Source of the DNA: Microcella alkalica
GTDB lineage: Bacteria; Actinomycetota; Actinomycetes; Actinomycetales; Microbacteriaceae
NCBI RefSeq assembly: GCF_014137945.1
Contig: NZ_JACGWX010000001.1
Location: 831,372 to 895,371, forward strand
Length of the DNA: 64,000 nucleotides
Direction: 5' to 3'
In this document: piece after piece, positions 28,170 through 38,180 of the stretch
Layout of the letters: every line of letters starts with the position of its first letter
Position numbering within the stretch: position 1 is the first letter of the stretch
Notes under the pieces: model-generated
What the model saw: only the letters and a program-made list of their open reading frames with translations
Database searches by the model: none
Told to the model about the DNA's origin: nothing
Position numbers and translations under genes: made by a program

Positions 28170-29371
28170 GGGCGCGGCTCTGGGCGGACGTCGCGAGCGA
28201 GCGAGAGGACCACGCCGATCGCGATGAGGGTCGCGACGAGGGCGGTGCCGCCCGCCGACATGAGGGGAAGCGGGACGCCGAGGACCGGGAGCATGCCGAG
28301 GACGACGGCGACGTTCACGAAGGCCTGGCCGACGATCCAGACGAGCACCGCACCGGTGGCGATGCGCCGGAACGGATCGGTGTGCGCCCGCATCAGCCGG
28401 ACCATGCCGATCGCGAGGACCGCGAAGAGCGCGAGCACGACCATCGCGCCGATGAGCCCGAGCTCCTCGCCGACGATCGCGAAGATGTAGTCGCTCTCCG
28501 CGTGCGGCAGCCACGACCACTTGAGCGCCGAGTTGCCGAGCCCGACGCCGAAGACGCCGCCCGAGCCGAGAGCCCACATGCCGTGCATGGGTTGCCAGCA
28601 GACGTCCTCGAGCTGCTCAGGGGTGCACCCGTTGAGCCAGGCGTTGATGCGATCCGACCGAGAGGCCCCCGAGAGCGCGAAGATCACGGCGCCGCCCACG
28701 CCGAGGGCCACGAGGCCGAGGAGGTGACGCATGGGAGCGCCGGCGAAGAACAGCGCGGCGAGCACGATCGAGGCCATGATCGTGACCGTCCCCAGGTCCT
28801 GGCCGAGGAGGACGAGGCCGATCGCGGCCGCCGACACCGGGAGCGCGGGGATCGCGACGCTGCGCCAATCGTTGAAGCGGTCGGCGCGCTCGGCGAGCAC
28901 CGTCGCGAGCCACACCACGAGTGCGAGCTTGAGGAACTCGCTCGGCTGCGCGCTCACGCCTCCGATGTTGATCCAGTTCTGGTTGCCGCCGTAGCCCCAG
29001 CCGATGCCCGGGACGAACACGAGAAGCTGCAGACCGAGCCCGAGCAGAACGGCGTTTCGGGCCCAGCGCCTCCAGAACACCGCGGGCAGCTGCGAGACCA
29101 GGAGCATGAGCGGGATGCCCATGAGGGCGAACAGCCCCTGGCGCAGGAAGATGCCGAAGAAGTCGCCGTCGCCCTTGCCCGATTGGACGAAGGAGCTCGA
29201 GAGGACCATGACGAGGCCGAGCAGAACGAGGAAGATCGTCGTGCCGAGCACGAGCATCCAGTCGGCGCTCTGCGCGGTGAACAGTCGGCGGACGGCGACG
29301 ATCGCAGCGCCGCCGTGGGCGGGCGGCACGGTCTCGGCAGCAGCGCCGTGCGGTGGTCGCGTCGCGGTCAC
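28166..29371 (-). CDS. ftsW: SEDS peptidoglycan polymerase FtsW
   Basis: Polytopic glycosyltransferase that polymerises lipid II at the septum with FtsI. The 401-residue product has ten predicted helices and the SEDS signatures WINIGGVSAQPSEFLKL (with the conserved Pro-Ser-Glu), GQDLGTVTIM and, in the last loops, PHAESDYIFAIVGEELG and LPLMSAGGTAL. GTG 29371 is selected since GAAGGGGGA lies just upstream; the frame is open to 29524 but that extension is not family-like. Confidence 0.95.
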   Translation of the reverse strand: MTATRPPHGAAAETVPPAHGGAAIVAVRRLFTAQSADWMLVLGTTIFLVLLGLVMVLSSSFVQSGKGDGDFFGIFLRQGLFALMGIPLMLLVSQLPAVFWRRWARNAVLLGLGLQLLVFVPGIGWGYGGNQNWINIGGVSAQPSEFLKLALVVWLATVLAERADRFNDWRSVAIPALPVSAAAIGLVLLGQDLGTVTIMASIVLAALFFAGAPMRHLLGLVALGVGGAVIFALSGASRSDRINAWLNGCTPEQLEDVCWQPMHGMWALGSGGVFGVGLGNSALKWSWLPHAESDYIFAIVGEELGLIGAMVVLALFAVLAIGMVRLMRAHTDPFRRIATGAVLVWIVGQAFVNVAVVLGMLPVLGVPLPLMSAGGTALVATLIAIGVVLSLARDVRPEPRP

Positions 29372-29408
29372 GCGATCCCCCTTCCCCCAGTCGTCGCCTC
29401 TGTCGGAT

Positions 29409-30893
29409 TCAGCTCGGGCCGTGATGCTCGCGCACCGCGGCCTGGAACCGACGGCCGCGATCGGCGTAGTCGGCGAACTGGTCCATCGATGCCGCGGCGG
29501 GCGCGAGGAGCACGGTGTCGCCATCGTGCGCCGCTGCGGCCGCCAGTCGCACGGCGACCTGCATCACCTGCTCAGTGTCGTCGGCGTCGACCTCGAAGAC
29601 GGGGAGCCCGGGCGCGTGTCGCCGGAACGCCGCGACGACGGCGGCGCGATCGACGCCGATGACGATCGCGGCGCGCAGTCGCTCGCGGTGGGTCTCGACG
29701 AGCGCGTCGATCTCGACGCCCTTGAGCAGCCCTCCGACGATCCAGACAACCGAGCGGAAGGCGCTGAGCGCCGAGTTCGCCGCGTGCGGATTGGTGGCCT
29801 TGGAGTCGTCGACCCACATGATGCCGCCTTCGTCGCGGACGATCTCGGTGCGGTGGTGGTCGACGCGGAAAGCGCGCAGCCCGTCGCGGACGGCGAGCGG
29901 CGGAGCACCTGCGGCGCGCGCGAGCGCGGCGGCGGCGAGGGCGTTAGCGAGGCCGTGGGGGGTCGCGAGGCCTGCGAGCCTCACATCGGCGAGCGTGCCG
30001 AGCTCGAGCGCCGAGCGGTGGCGGTCGTCGAGGAAGGCCCGGTCGACGAGGATGTCGTCGACGACGCCGACGTCGCTCGGGCCGGGGGAGTCGGTGCCGA
30101 AGCCGATCGCGCGAGCGCCGTCGACGACGTCCGCCTCCTCGACCATCCGCACGGTCGCCTGGTCGGCGCGGTTGTAGACGCACGCGAGGAGCGTGTTGGC
30201 GTAGACCTTCGCCTTGGCGTCGCGATACGCCTCGGCCGAGCCGTGCCAGTCGTAGTGGTCCTCCGCGAGGTTGAGGCACGCGGAGGCGATCGGGCTGAGC
30301 GCGCCGGGCCCCTCGCTCGGCAGCTGGTGCAGCTGGAAGCTCGACAGCTCGACGACGAGGACGTCGAAGCCCGCCGGGTCGCGCACGGCATCGAGGACGG
30401 GGATGCCGATGTTGCCGCAGGGAGCGGCGCGGATGCCCGCCTCCTGCAGCATCGTCGCCGTCAGTTGGGTCGTGGTCGTCTTGCCGTTCGTGCCGGTGAT
30501 GAGCACCCACTGCGCCGCCGGGGCGACCTTGTCGCGCACGCGCCAGGCGAGCTCGATGTCTCCCCACAGGGCGATACCCTGCTCGGCCGCCCAGCGGAGT
30601 ATGGCGTTGTCCGGCCGGAACCCCGGCGACACGATGACGAGCTCCGGCTCGAGGGCGGCGAGCTGCGGCAGGGCATCCTCGTCCCGCCCGTCGATCTCGA
30701 TCAGCTCGACGCCGATGACCGGCAGGATGCGCGCGGGCTCCGCATCGGGGTTGCGAGCGACGACCGTGACATCCGCTCCGAGCTCGGCCAGGGTGTCGGC
30801 GGCGGCGAACCCCGTCACGCCGAGGCCGAGCACGACGACGCGGAGCCCCGACCAGTCGGCGTTCCAGCTGTTCAGCTCATCGAGGCGATCCAC
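29409..30893 (-). CDS. murD: UDP-N-acetylmuramoyl-L-alanine--D-glutamate ligase
   Basis: Adds D-Glu to UDP-MurNAc-L-Ala. Motifs in order: the Rossmann loop VLGLGVTGFAAA, the P-loop TGTNGKTTTT, ELSSFQL, NLAEDHYDWHGS, FRVDHHRTE and DDSKATNPHAA in the C-terminal domain. GTG 30893 starts 2 nt after the mraY stop, is preceded by GGGTGAG, and yields a family-like N-terminus of 494 residues; ATG 30911, overlapping mraY by 16 nt, is an alternative that adds six residues. In-frame sequence beyond that is antisense-free mraY overlap. Confidence 0.94.
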   Translation of the reverse strand: MDRLDELNSWNADWSGLRVVVLGLGVTGFAAADTLAELGADVTVVARNPDAEPARILPVIGVELIEIDGRDEDALPQLAALEPELVIVSPGFRPDNAILRWAAEQGIALWGDIELAWRVRDKVAPAAQWVLITGTNGKTTTTQLTATMLQEAGIRAAPCGNIGIPVLDAVRDPAGFDVLVVELSSFQLHQLPSEGPGALSPIASACLNLAEDHYDWHGSAEAYRDAKAKVYANTLLACVYNRADQATVRMVEEADVVDGARAIGFGTDSPGPSDVGVVDDILVDRAFLDDRHRSALELGTLADVRLAGLATPHGLANALAAAALARAAGAPPLAVRDGLRAFRVDHHRTEIVRDEGGIMWVDDSKATNPHAANSALSAFRSVVWIVGGLLKGVEIDALVETHRERLRAAIVIGVDRAAVVAAFRRHAPGLPVFEVDADDTEQVMQVAVRLAAAAAHDGDTVLLAPAAASMDQFADYADRGRRFQAAVREHHGPS

Positions 30894-30895
30894 GA

Positions 30896-31993
30896 TTACT
30901 GGCTCACCCATTCGAGGTAGAACAGCCCGACTCCGACCGCGACGAAGAGACCGGCGATGAGCCAGAAGCGCACGACGACCGTGACCTCGGCCCAGCCCTT
31001 GAGCTCGAAGTGGTGGTGGAGAGGGCTCATCAGGAAGATGCGCTTGCCCCTGGTGAGCTTGAAATAGACGCGCTGCACGATGACCGAGCCAGTGACGATG
31101 AGGAAGAGGCCGCCGATGAGGACGAGAAGGAGCTCGGTTCGCGTGACGATCGCGAGTCCTGCGATGGCCCCGCCAATGGCGAGCGAGCCCGTGTCGCCCA
31201 TGAACACCTGCGCGGGCGATGTGTTCCACCACAGGAAGCCGATGAGAGCGGCGGCGATGGCGGCCGAGACGATCGCCACGTCGAGCGAGTCGGCGCGCAC
31301 CTCGTAGCACTTGTACTCGAGCTCGGGGTCGAGGTTGGGGTTGTAGCAGTTCTGGTTGAACTGCCAGAACGCGATGATGATGTACGACGCCACGGCGAGG
31401 ATCGCGGAGCCCGTCGCGAGGCCGTCGAGACCGTCGGCGACGTTCACTGCGTTGGAGGTGCTCACGACGATGACGTTGATCCAGATGACGAACAGGACGA
31501 TGCCGACGGCGCCGAGCGCCGCGAAGTCGAGCGCCTCGATGTCGCGGACGCCCGAGATCATCGTCGACGCGGCCGTCTCGCCCTGGGCGTTGGGGTAAGA
31601 GATCGCGAGGATCGCGAACACGGAGGCGACGATCACCTGGCCGACGACCTTCGCCCAGCCGGTCAGCCCGAGGCTGCGCTGGTTGCGCACCTTCATGAAG
31701 TCGTCGATGAAGCCGACGAGTCCGAGGCCGACCATGAGGAGCAGCACGAGCATCGCGCTCTGCGTGGGCGCCGTCTGGTCGACGAGATGCCCGAAGAAGT
31801 AGCCGAGCACTGAGCCGAGGATGACGATGATCCCGCCCATCGTGGGCGTGCCGCGCTTGGTGTGATGCGTCTGCGGACCGTCGTCCCGGATGAACTGCCC
31901 CCACTCGAGGCGACGGAACAGCCGGATGAACAGCGGAGTGAGCAGGAGCGTGAATGCCAGGGAGAACGCGCCGGACAGGAGCAGGGCTCTCAT
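30896..31993 (-). CDS. mraY: Phospho-N-acetylmuramoyl-pentapeptide transferase
   Basis: Ten-helix membrane enzyme that moves phospho-MurNAc-pentapeptide to undecaprenyl phosphate (lipid I). The 365-residue product shows [30 protein letters not shown] (catalytic Asp pair), [15 protein letters not shown] and [12 protein letters not shown], ending HHHFELKGW. It overlaps the murF-like gene as ATGA. Confidence 0.97.
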   Translation of the reverse strand: MRALLLSGAFSLAFTLLLTPLFIRLFRRLEWGQFIRDDGPQTHHTKRGTPTMGGIIVILGSVLGYFFGHLVDQTAPTQSAMLVLLLMVGLGLVGFIDDFMKVRNQRSLGLTGWAKVVGQVIVASVFAILAISYPNAQGETAASTMISGVRDIEALDFAALGAVGIVLFVIWINVIVVSTSNAVNVADGLDGLATGSAILAVASYIIIAFWQFNQNCYNPNLDPELEYKCYEVRADSLDVAIVSAAIAAALIGFLWWNTSPAQVFMGDTGSLAIGGAIAGLAIVTRTELLLVLIGGLFLIVTGSVIVQRVYFKLTRGKRIFLMSPLHHHFELKGWAEVTVVVRFWLIAGLFVAVGVGLFYLEWVSQ

Positions 31994-32640
31994 GCGGTCT
32001 CCTCCGTCAGGCGGGTTATCAGGCGGTCGAGCGGAATGATTCCTGCGGCGCTCACGAGCACCGCATCGCCAGGCTCGAGTCCGGCTCGGAGTTCATCGTA
32101 GGCCGCGTCGAGGTCGTCGACGAGGAGCGACTCCCCGTCCCACGAGCCCTCGAGGCCGGCCGCGGTGCTGATGTGGCGCGCGCCGTGCCCCACGACGATC
32201 AGCTGACCGATGTCGAGGCGCACGACGAGCCTGCCGAGCTGATCGTGATCCTCGAACCGGTCAACCGGTTCACTCACGAGCTCGCCGAGCACCGCGAACG
32301 AGCGCGTCACACCCCGCGTCGCGTCGGCCAGCACCTTGAGCGAGCGGCGCACCTCGGTCGCCGTGGTCGCGGCGGTGTCGTCGATGATCGTGACTCCCCC
32401 GGGGGTGATGACGCGACGGCAGCGGCCGTGGATCTCCGGCTGCTGCTCGCCGGCGCGCACGGCGTCGGACAGCGACGCGCCCGACGCGAGCGCGGCGCGC
32501 ACGCGGGCGAGCGCCGCGTCCACGGCGGCATCGCCGATCGCATCGATCCGCACGACCGCCCGCTCGTCGCCGAGACGGAGCTGCACCCGCGCCCCGTCGA
32601 GCGCGTGCGTGACGTCGTCGATCTGGAGAGAGGTCGTCAT
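31990..32640 (-). CDS. Truncated MurF-like protein (C-terminal half only)
   Basis: Occupies the murF position but is only 216 residues against about 460-480 for MurF. Residues about 20-216 align by pattern with the end of the central domain and the whole C-terminal domain of MurF: HGRCRRV (71-77) for the usual HRM-type segment, [35 protein letters not shown] and LEPGDAVLV. The N-terminal UDP-binding domain and the ATPase region with the GTNGKT P-loop are absent, and the conserved D-AYNANP motif reads [11 protein letters not shown] (87-97). Ligase activity is therefore very unlikely. Yet the frame is clean, codon use matches the neighbours, and both ends overlap as ATGA (murE stop, mraY start), so it is probably expressed. 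A complete murF must exist elsewhere if the organism makes a pentapeptide. Confidence 0.8.
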   Translation of the reverse strand: MTTSLQIDDVTHALDGARVQLRLGDERAVVRIDAIGDAAVDAALARVRAALASGASLSDAVRAGEQQPEIHGRCRRVITPGGVTIIDDTAATTATEVRRSLKVLADATRGVTRSFAVLGELVSEPVDRFEDHDQLGRLVVRLDIGQLIVVGHGARHISTAAGLEGSWDGESLLVDDLDAAYDELRAGLEPGDAVLVSAAGIIPLDRLITRLTEETA

Positions 32641-34184
32641 CGGGCAGGCCACCCTGCATCGCGCAGCGCGGCGCGCGCCTCGTCGCGGGCCGAGTGCGGG
32701 TGCTTCACTCCGCCGACCTCGCGGTAGTCCTGATGCCCCGGGCCCGCCCACAGGATCGAGTCGCCGAAAGCGGCGCGGCGAACGGCGAGGCGGATCGCCT
32801 CCTCAGGCGAGGCGACCTCGATGATCTCCGCCCCGTCGACCGCCGTTCGAGCGCCATCGAGAAGGGCGCGGCGGATGGCCGCAGGATCCTCGGTGCGGGA
32901 GTCGAAGTCGGTGATGATGAGGAGGTCCGAGCCCTCGGCTGCGACGCGCCCCATGTCCGCGCGCTTCGTCGTATCGCGGTCGCCGTCCGCGCCGAACATC
33001 ATGATGATCCGGCCCGGAGTGACTCGTCGCAGAGCGGCGAGAGTCGAGACGAAGGCATCGGGACTGTGCGCGAAGTCGACGAAGACGCTCGGCCCCTCAT
33101 CGCCGGAGACGCGCTCGAGGCGTCCGGGCAGATACGCGTCGATCGACCGCTCGTGAAGCGAGTGCGCGAGCCGCTCGACCTCGACTCCCGCCTCGACGAT
33201 CATGGCGATCGCAAGGCCCGCGTTCATCGCCATGTGCCGTCCGATGACCGGGATGCCCGTCCGGAGCTCGATGCCGTTCGGGCCGGTCACGGCGAAGGTC
33301 GTGCTCGCCTGCGTCTCCTCCAGGATCTCCACGCGCCAGTCGGCGGCGCCATCGAGCGAGCCGATCGTCGTGACCGGGATCTCGCTCTCGGCGGCCAGCC
33401 GCTCGCCCCACGAGGTGTCGGTGCAGACGACCCCGCGGCGCGCGCGCGTCGGCGAGAAGAGAGCGGCCTTCGCCTGGAAGTACTCCTCCATGTCTGCGTA
33501 ATCGTCGAGGTGGTCGTGGCTGAGATTGGTGAAACCGGCGACGTCGAAGACGATGCCGTCGACCCGGTGGCGCGTGAGCGCCTGAGCACTCACCTCGATC
33601 GTCATGGCCTGCACGCCGAGCTCGCGCGCCCGAGCGAGGAGCGCGTGCGTCTCGCTCGCCTCCGGCGTGGTGAGGCTGCTGGAGACGGTGAGCTCGCCGA
33701 GCCGGCGCTCGGCCGTGGTCGACAGGCCGCACACGAGCCCGAGCTGTCGGAGGACCGCATCGAGCAGGTACGCGGTCGACGTCTTTCCGTTGGTGCCCGT
33801 GACGCCGATCAGGAGCGGAGGCTGCTCGTCGCTGCGGTGGACCCAGGCCGAGACCTCTCCGAGCGCGGCCCGAGGATCCTCGACGAGGAGGAGGGGGACG
33901 TCGACCTCGCCCGCGAGGTCCGCCCCGGCGGCATCCGTCAGCACTGCGGCGGCGCCGGAGCCGATCGCCGCGGCCGCGAACTCGGCGCCGTGGCGGTGGC
34001 GTCCCGGCACTCCGACGTAGAGGTCGCCTGCCCGCACATCGTCCGTGGAGAGAGTGACGCCCGACACGTTCACATCGGCCGGATCGCCCCGGACGACGGA
34101 GATCGGGAAGACCGCGAGGAGCTCGGCCAGCGGACGAGGAACGGGATGCTCGGGCCGCAGGACTGCAGGAGCGCGACCGGACAC
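32637..34184 (-). CDS. murE: UDP-N-acetylmuramoyl-L-alanyl-D-glutamate--diamino acid ligase MurE
   Basis: Adds the third residue (a diamino acid or relative) to the stem peptide. The 515-residue product has all three domains: VSGVTLSTDDVRAGDLYVG, the P-loop GVTGTNGKTSTAY, FTNLSHDHLDDY with the usual catalytic-site residues, and GADGDRDTTKRADMG in the C-terminal domain. The specificity motif is FDSR (427-430) rather than the DNPR of meso-diaminopimelate enzymes, so the added residue is uncertain. GTG 34184 is 5 nt after AAAGAGG and preferred over the GTG at 34214. It overlaps the murF-like gene as ATGA. Confidence 0.92.
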   Translation of the reverse strand: MSGRAPAVLRPEHPVPRPLAELLAVFPISVVRGDPADVNVSGVTLSTDDVRAGDLYVGVPGRHRHGAEFAAAAIGSGAAAVLTDAAGADLAGEVDVPLLLVEDPRAALGEVSAWVHRSDEQPPLLIGVTGTNGKTSTAYLLDAVLRQLGLVCGLSTTAERRLGELTVSSSLTTPEASETHALLARARELGVQAMTIEVSAQALTRHRVDGIVFDVAGFTNLSHDHLDDYADMEEYFQAKAALFSPTRARRGVVCTDTSWGERLAAESEIPVTTIGSLDGAADWRVEILEETQASTTFAVTGPNGIELRTGIPVIGRHMAMNAGLAIAMIVEAGVEVERLAHSLHERSIDAYLPGRLERVSGDEGPSVFVDFAHSPDAFVSTLAALRRVTPGRIIMMFGADGDRDTTKRADMGRVAAEGSDLLIITDFDSRTEDPAAIRRALLDGARTAVDGAEIIEVASPEEAIRLAVRRAAFGDSILWAGPGHQDYREVGGVKHPHSARDEARAALRDAGWPAR

Positions 34185-34207
34185 CACGACCTCTTTCTGA
34201 ACGGGGC

Positions 34208-35980
34208 CTACCACGTCAGGGGCAGGCTGGGGGCGGGTTGCGTCGAGGGCGGCACCCGGAAGGTCTTCAGCACTTGCGTCATGATCGACCGGAAGGTGGG
34301 CGCCGCAGCAGCCGACGTCCTCATCGTATCGGGACGCGCGAGCGTGACGACGACCACGAACTGCGGATCGTCAGCGGGGGCCATCCCGGCGAGCGACACG
34401 ATGCGCTGGCCGCCGTAGCGTCCATTCTCCGCGACCTCCGCGGTTCCCGTCTTCGCGGCGACGCGGTAGCCGGGGATCGTCAGCTGCGACGAGAGGAACC
34501 CGTCGGTGACGACCGACTCGAGGATCGACACGGTCGTGTGCGCGGCCTCCTCCGAGAGGATACGCTCGCCCTCGCCGCTGGGCTGCATGCCCACCGTGCC
34601 ATCCGGCAGACGGCACCCGGCGACGAGGGTGAGAGGCATGTGGACTCCCCCGTTCGCGATCGCCTGGTAGGCGCTCGCGACCTGTGCGCTCGTCGCCGTC
34701 ATGCCTTGCCCGAACATCTGCGTGAAGGCGCTGTGACCGTCGATCGAGGCCGGGTCCTGGATGTCGCCGCCCTCCTCGCCGAGGAAGCCGACAGCGGTGG
34801 GCTCGTCGAGGCCGAAGCGCTGCAGCATCTCCGCACGCTGCTCCGCGCTCGTGCGCTCGACCACCATGGAGGTGCCCACGTTCGAGGAGTTCATGAGGAT
34901 GCCCGCGGTCGTGAGAGGCAGGTCGCCGTGCGCCCAGGCATCCCCGATCGTGTAGTTCAGGATCGTCGCGTAGCGGCCGGGAACCGTGAACCTCTCGAGC
35001 GGCGTCGTCACCCCCTCATCCAGGAGCGCGGCGAAGGTCAGTGCCTTGATGGTGGACCCCGGCTCGTAGGGAGCGGTGAAGCTGCGAGCACCGAGGTTGT
35101 CGACGGAGGTGCTGTTGACGTCGTTGGGATCGACCGTGGGCCAGTCGGCGGCGGCGATGACGGCGCCATCCGCGACCCGCACGACGAACGCCGTCGCCCA
35201 GTCCGCGCCGATCGCTGTCCCCTGCTCCGCGATCGCCTGCTGCGCGAACCACTGCACGTCGGAGTCGATCGTGAGCTCCAGCGTCCCGCCGTTCACCGGC
35301 TCCTGCTCGACGACCGTCGTGCCCGGCAGGCGCACGCCGTCGGCCCCGCGCTCGTACGTCGAGGTGCCGTCGGTCGCCGCGAGGCACTCGTCGGCCGCGA
35401 GCTCGAGCCCCGTCTGCGGGCCGTCGGTTCCAAGGAACCCCACGAGGTTGCCCGCGACCTGGCCGTTCGGGTAGGCGCGAGCCGGCTGCCGCTCGAAGTA
35501 CACCCAGGGGATCCGCAGGTCTCGCACCGCCTGGTACACCTCGGTCTCGACCCCGCGCACGAGGTAGGCGAAGTCGTCGTCGGGGTCGACCGCGAGCTCG
35601 GAGTCGATGATGGACTGCAGCGCGGCCGGATCCTGATCGGTCAGCGCTGCCAGCTGGCCGAGCGCCTCCCACACCGTCCGCGTCGTCCGCTGCCCGGTCT
35701 CCTCGTCGAGGATCGTTGACGGCGCGACGAAGCGCGGCGAGACGGTGATGTCGTAGCGGTAGACGGTGTCGGCGAGCACGACGCCGTTCCGGTCGACGAT
35801 GTCGCCGCGCGCGCCCTGGAGCACCTGCGGGATGGATCTGCGCGCCTCCGACTGCTCGGCGAGCTCGCCGGCCCGCACGACCTGGATGTCGATGAGCCTG
35901 ACGAGGAACGCGAGAAGCACGGCCGCCACGATGACGACGGTGAGAGCCAGCCTGCGGCGGGTACGGCGAACGGCGATCAC
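34208..35980 (-). CDS. ftsI: Septal peptidoglycan transpeptidase FtsI (PBP3 class B)
   Basis: Crosslinks septal peptidoglycan and is the partner of FtsW. The 590-residue protein has one N-terminal helix (about 10-30), the PBP dimerisation domain (GARGDIVDRNGVVLA), and the transpeptidase domain with S309-T-I-K312, the SSN motif (in MNSSNVGTS) and K510-T-G (AAKTGTAE). No PASTA domain. GTG 35980 begins after the ftsL-like gene with a 29-nt gap. Confidence 0.95.
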   Translation of the reverse strand: MIAVRRTRRRLALTVVIVAAVLLAFLVRLIDIQVVRAGELAEQSEARRSIPQVLQGARGDIVDRNGVVLADTVYRYDITVSPRFVAPSTILDEETGQRTTRTVWEALGQLAALTDQDPAALQSIIDSELAVDPDDDFAYLVRGVETEVYQAVRDLRIPWVYFERQPARAYPNGQVAGNLVGFLGTDGPQTGLELAADECLAATDGTSTYERGADGVRLPGTTVVEQEPVNGGTLELTIDSDVQWFAQQAIAEQGTAIGADWATAFVVRVADGAVIAAADWPTVDPNDVNSTSVDNLGARSFTAPYEPGSTIKALTFAALLDEGVTTPLERFTVPGRYATILNYTIGDAWAHGDLPLTTAGILMNSSNVGTSMVVERTSAEQRAEMLQRFGLDEPTAVGFLGEEGGDIQDPASIDGHSAFTQMFGQGMTATSAQVASAYQAIANGGVHMPLTLVAGCRLPDGTVGMQPSGEGERILSEEAAHTTVSILESVVTDGFLSSQLTIPGYRVAAKTGTAEVAENGRYGGQRIVSLAGMAPADDPQFVVVVTLARPDTMRTSAAAAPTFRSIMTQVLKTFRVPPSTQPAPSLPLTW

Positions 35981-36009
35981 GGTGTCTGCCTCCCCCTTCG
36001 AGCGCTGGA

Positions 36010-36657
36010 TCAGTTGGTCACGGGCGACGGGATCGTCGTGGGGGCGGCCGGTGCCGCCGGCTGTCCGGCGGCCGGAGCCGCGGGAGCGGTGGGACCCGTC
36101 GCCGCGATTCCGCCCGAGGCTACCGACCCCGGCGTCGACGGCCCGGGTGAAACGCCCGCGACCTCCCCTGTCGACGCCGGAGTCACCAGCGGCACATCGG
36201 CAAGCAGCACATTGCCGATCATGCTGTCGCGCCCGTCGAGCACACCGGCTCCGGCGCCCGCCGCGACCGGTGCGCCGAGCACCGTCGCGTCGGCCAGCCG
36301 CAGATAGGCGGGGCTGGCGTTGGCGACCATGCCGAGCGTCTCGGCATTCGCCGCGAGGTTCTGCGGGGATCGCAGGGTGTCGAGGCTCTCGGTGAGCACC
36401 TGCGCGTTGCGGTCGAGCTCGACCGCCATGGACTGCAGGGCGGCGATCCGGTAGGCGCCGTCGGAGAGCGCGATCGAGAGCAGGAGCTGGGCGAGCAGGA
36501 TGGCGAAGGCTCCGGCGGTCGACACGACCGCGTACACGGCGCGCGGGCGAGCCCGTCGCTGGTCCAGGGTGGTGACGACCTCCACGGGCCGCGGCGCCCG
36601 GCGGGGGCTCGGGGCCGCGGCCCGCCGGGGAGTCGTGGGGGCGAGGAGGGCGCTCAT
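36010..36657 (-). CDS. FtsL-like bitopic division protein
   Basis: Located between rsmH and ftsI where ftsL belongs. The 215-residue product has a cytoplasmic region (1-38), one membrane helix (about 42-66), a short leucine-periodic coiled-coil region (about 70-105, [22 protein letters not shown] pattern) and a long Pro/Ala/Gly-rich extracytoplasmic tail (about 130-215) that is disordered. FtsL proteins are conserved in layout, not in sequence, so the call rests on architecture and position. ATG 36657 overlaps the rsmH stop (ATGA). Confidence 0.75.
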   Translation of the reverse strand: MSALLAPTTPRRAAAPSPRRAPRPVEVVTTLDQRRARPRAVYAVVSTAGAFAILLAQLLLSIALSDGAYRIAALQSMAVELDRNAQVLTESLDTLRSPQNLAANAETLGMVANASPAYLRLADATVLGAPVAAGAGAGVLDGRDSMIGNVLLADVPLVTPASTGEVAGVSPGPSTPGSVASGGIAATGPTAPAAPAAGQPAAPAAPTTIPSPVTN

Positions 36658-37604
36658 GCGGCGGCCGCGAGTCGCTCGGCCGCGCGGAGGCGGACGGGGA
36701 TTGCGCGCGGGTTCTCAGCGCGCTCCTGCTCGGTCGCGAGCTCGGCGCCGCGGACGAGCAGGCGGAACCGCGGGGCGTGCTCGGGAAGCTCCATGGGGAG
36801 CCCCGCCGGGGCCGTCGAGCGGACGCGGGAGGCGAGCTCGCGCTTCACGATGCGGTCCTCGAGCGACTGGTACGCGAGCACGACGATGCGGCCGCCGACT
36901 CGAAGCGCCTCGAGCGCGGCGGGGAGAGCCGCCTCGAGGGCGGCCAGCTCGGCGTTGACCTCGATGCGGAGGGCCTGGTAGACGCGCTTGGCCGGGTGAC
37001 CGGTGCGCTGAGCGGAGCGCGGGGTCGCGTCGAAGATGATCTGGTTGAGCTCGGTGCTGCGCGCGATGGGCCGCGAAGCGCGGGCCTCGACGATCCGGCG
37101 GGCGTAGCGCGGAGCCAGCTTCTCCTCGCCGTAGGCGTAGAAGATGCGGCGCAGCTCCTCCTCCGGGTAGGTCGCGAGCACGTCGGCCGCGGTCATGCCG
37201 GTCGTGCGGTCCATGCGCATGTCGAGCGGGGCATCCTGCGCGTAGGCGAAGCCGCGCTCCGCCTCGTCGAGCTGCATCGACGAGACGCCGAGGTCGAACA
37301 GCACGGCGTCGACCTCGTCGATGCCGAGAGCCGCGAGTGCCCGCTCGATGCCGTCGTAGACCGTGTGCACGGGCCGGAATCGGTCGCCGAACGGTGCGAG
37401 GCGCGCGATCGACGCGGCCAGGGCATCCGTGTCGCGATCGAGGCCGACGACGGTGAGGGCGGGGAATCGCGTGAGCGCGGCCTCGGTGTGCCCGCCGAGG
37501 CCGAGCGTCGCGTCGACCAGGACGGCCCCCTCGCGCTCCAGCGCGGGGCCGAGGAGCTCGAGCGTGCGCTCGAGGAGGACGGGGGTGTGTCGGTTCTCTG
37601 CCAT
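36654..37604 (-). CDS. rsmH: 16S rRNA (cytosine(1402)-N(4))-methyltransferase
   Basis: S-adenosylmethionine-dependent methyltransferase acting on C1402 of 16S rRNA. The 316-residue product shows [13 protein letters not shown], the SAM site [26 protein letters not shown], the [17 protein letters not shown] signature (split at the conserved DLGVSS), and LRIEVNAEL followed by [13 protein letters not shown]. The order mraZ-rsmH-ftsL is standard. Confidence 0.96.
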   Translation of the reverse strand: MAENRHTPVLLERTLELLGPALEREGAVLVDATLGLGGHTEAALTRFPALTVVGLDRDTDALAASIARLAPFGDRFRPVHTVYDGIERALAALGIDEVDAVLFDLGVSSMQLDEAERGFAYAQDAPLDMRMDRTTGMTAADVLATYPEEELRRIFYAYGEEKLAPRYARRIVEARASRPIARSTELNQIIFDATPRSAQRTGHPAKRVYQALRIEVNAELAALEAALPAALEALRVGGRIVVLAYQSLEDRIVKRELASRVRSTAPAGLPMELPEHAPRFRLLVRGAELATEQERAENPRAIPVRLRAAERLAAAA

Positions 37605-37706
37605 GTCGTTCCGGTTGTCGAGCGCGGGGCCCGGATCCCCATCCGTCGACCTGGCACCGGGGAAGTGATGTCAGGGCGATGACGGCTGGGAGTCCGATCC
37701 TCGCGA

Positions 37707-38138
37707 TCAGAAGAGGCCCGGGATCACCTCCTCCTCGGTGTTCGAGAACGCCTCTTCCTTCTCGGCGTAGTAGGCGTTCCAGGCCTCGGTGGACCAGATC
37801 TCGGCACGGTCGCCCGCGCCGATGACGGTGAGATCGCGATCGAGGCCCGCGTAGTCGCGGAGCGCGGGAGGGATCGTCACGCGGTGCTGCTTGTCGGGGC
37901 GCTCGTCGCTCGCGCCCGACAGGAAGATGCGCACGTAGTCGCGGGCGAGCTTGCTCGTGAGCGGCGCCTGGCGGATCTTCTCGACCTGCTCGGCGAAGCC
38001 GGTGGCGCTGAAGACGTAGATGCACCGCTCCTGACCGCGAGCGAGGACGAGGCCAGAGGCGAGCTCGTCCCGGAACTTCGCCGGAAGGATGATGCGCCCC
38101 TTCTCGTCGAGCTTGGGGGTGTGCGTGCCGAGGAACAT
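37707..38138 (-). CDS. mraZ: Transcriptional regulator MraZ
   Basis: AbrB-fold DNA-binding protein that represses the dcw operon. The 143-residue protein has two MraZ repeats, each with the DxKGR-type motif ([18 protein letters not shown] near residue 9; [16 protein letters not shown] near residue 83). Three 10-bp-spaced GTGGAG boxes precede it, so it probably controls its own operon. GGGGGAG lies 8 nt before ATG 38138. Confidence 0.95.
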   Translation of the reverse strand: MFLGTHTPKLDEKGRIILPAKFRDELASGLVLARGQERCIYVFSATGFAEQVEKIRQAPLTSKLARDYVRIFLSGASDERPDKQHRVTIPPALRDYAGLDRDLTVIGAGDRAEIWSTEAWNAYYAEKEEAFSNTEEEVIPGLF

Positions 38139-38180
38139 CGTCCGCTCCCCCTTCTTCTCCGGCCGGAAGTTCTAGGTGAG

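Noticed and set aside
29372..29524. Longer ftsW start at 29524
   Set aside because: The added 51 residues overlap murD in another frame and are not family-like. GTG 29371 has a good ribosome binding site.
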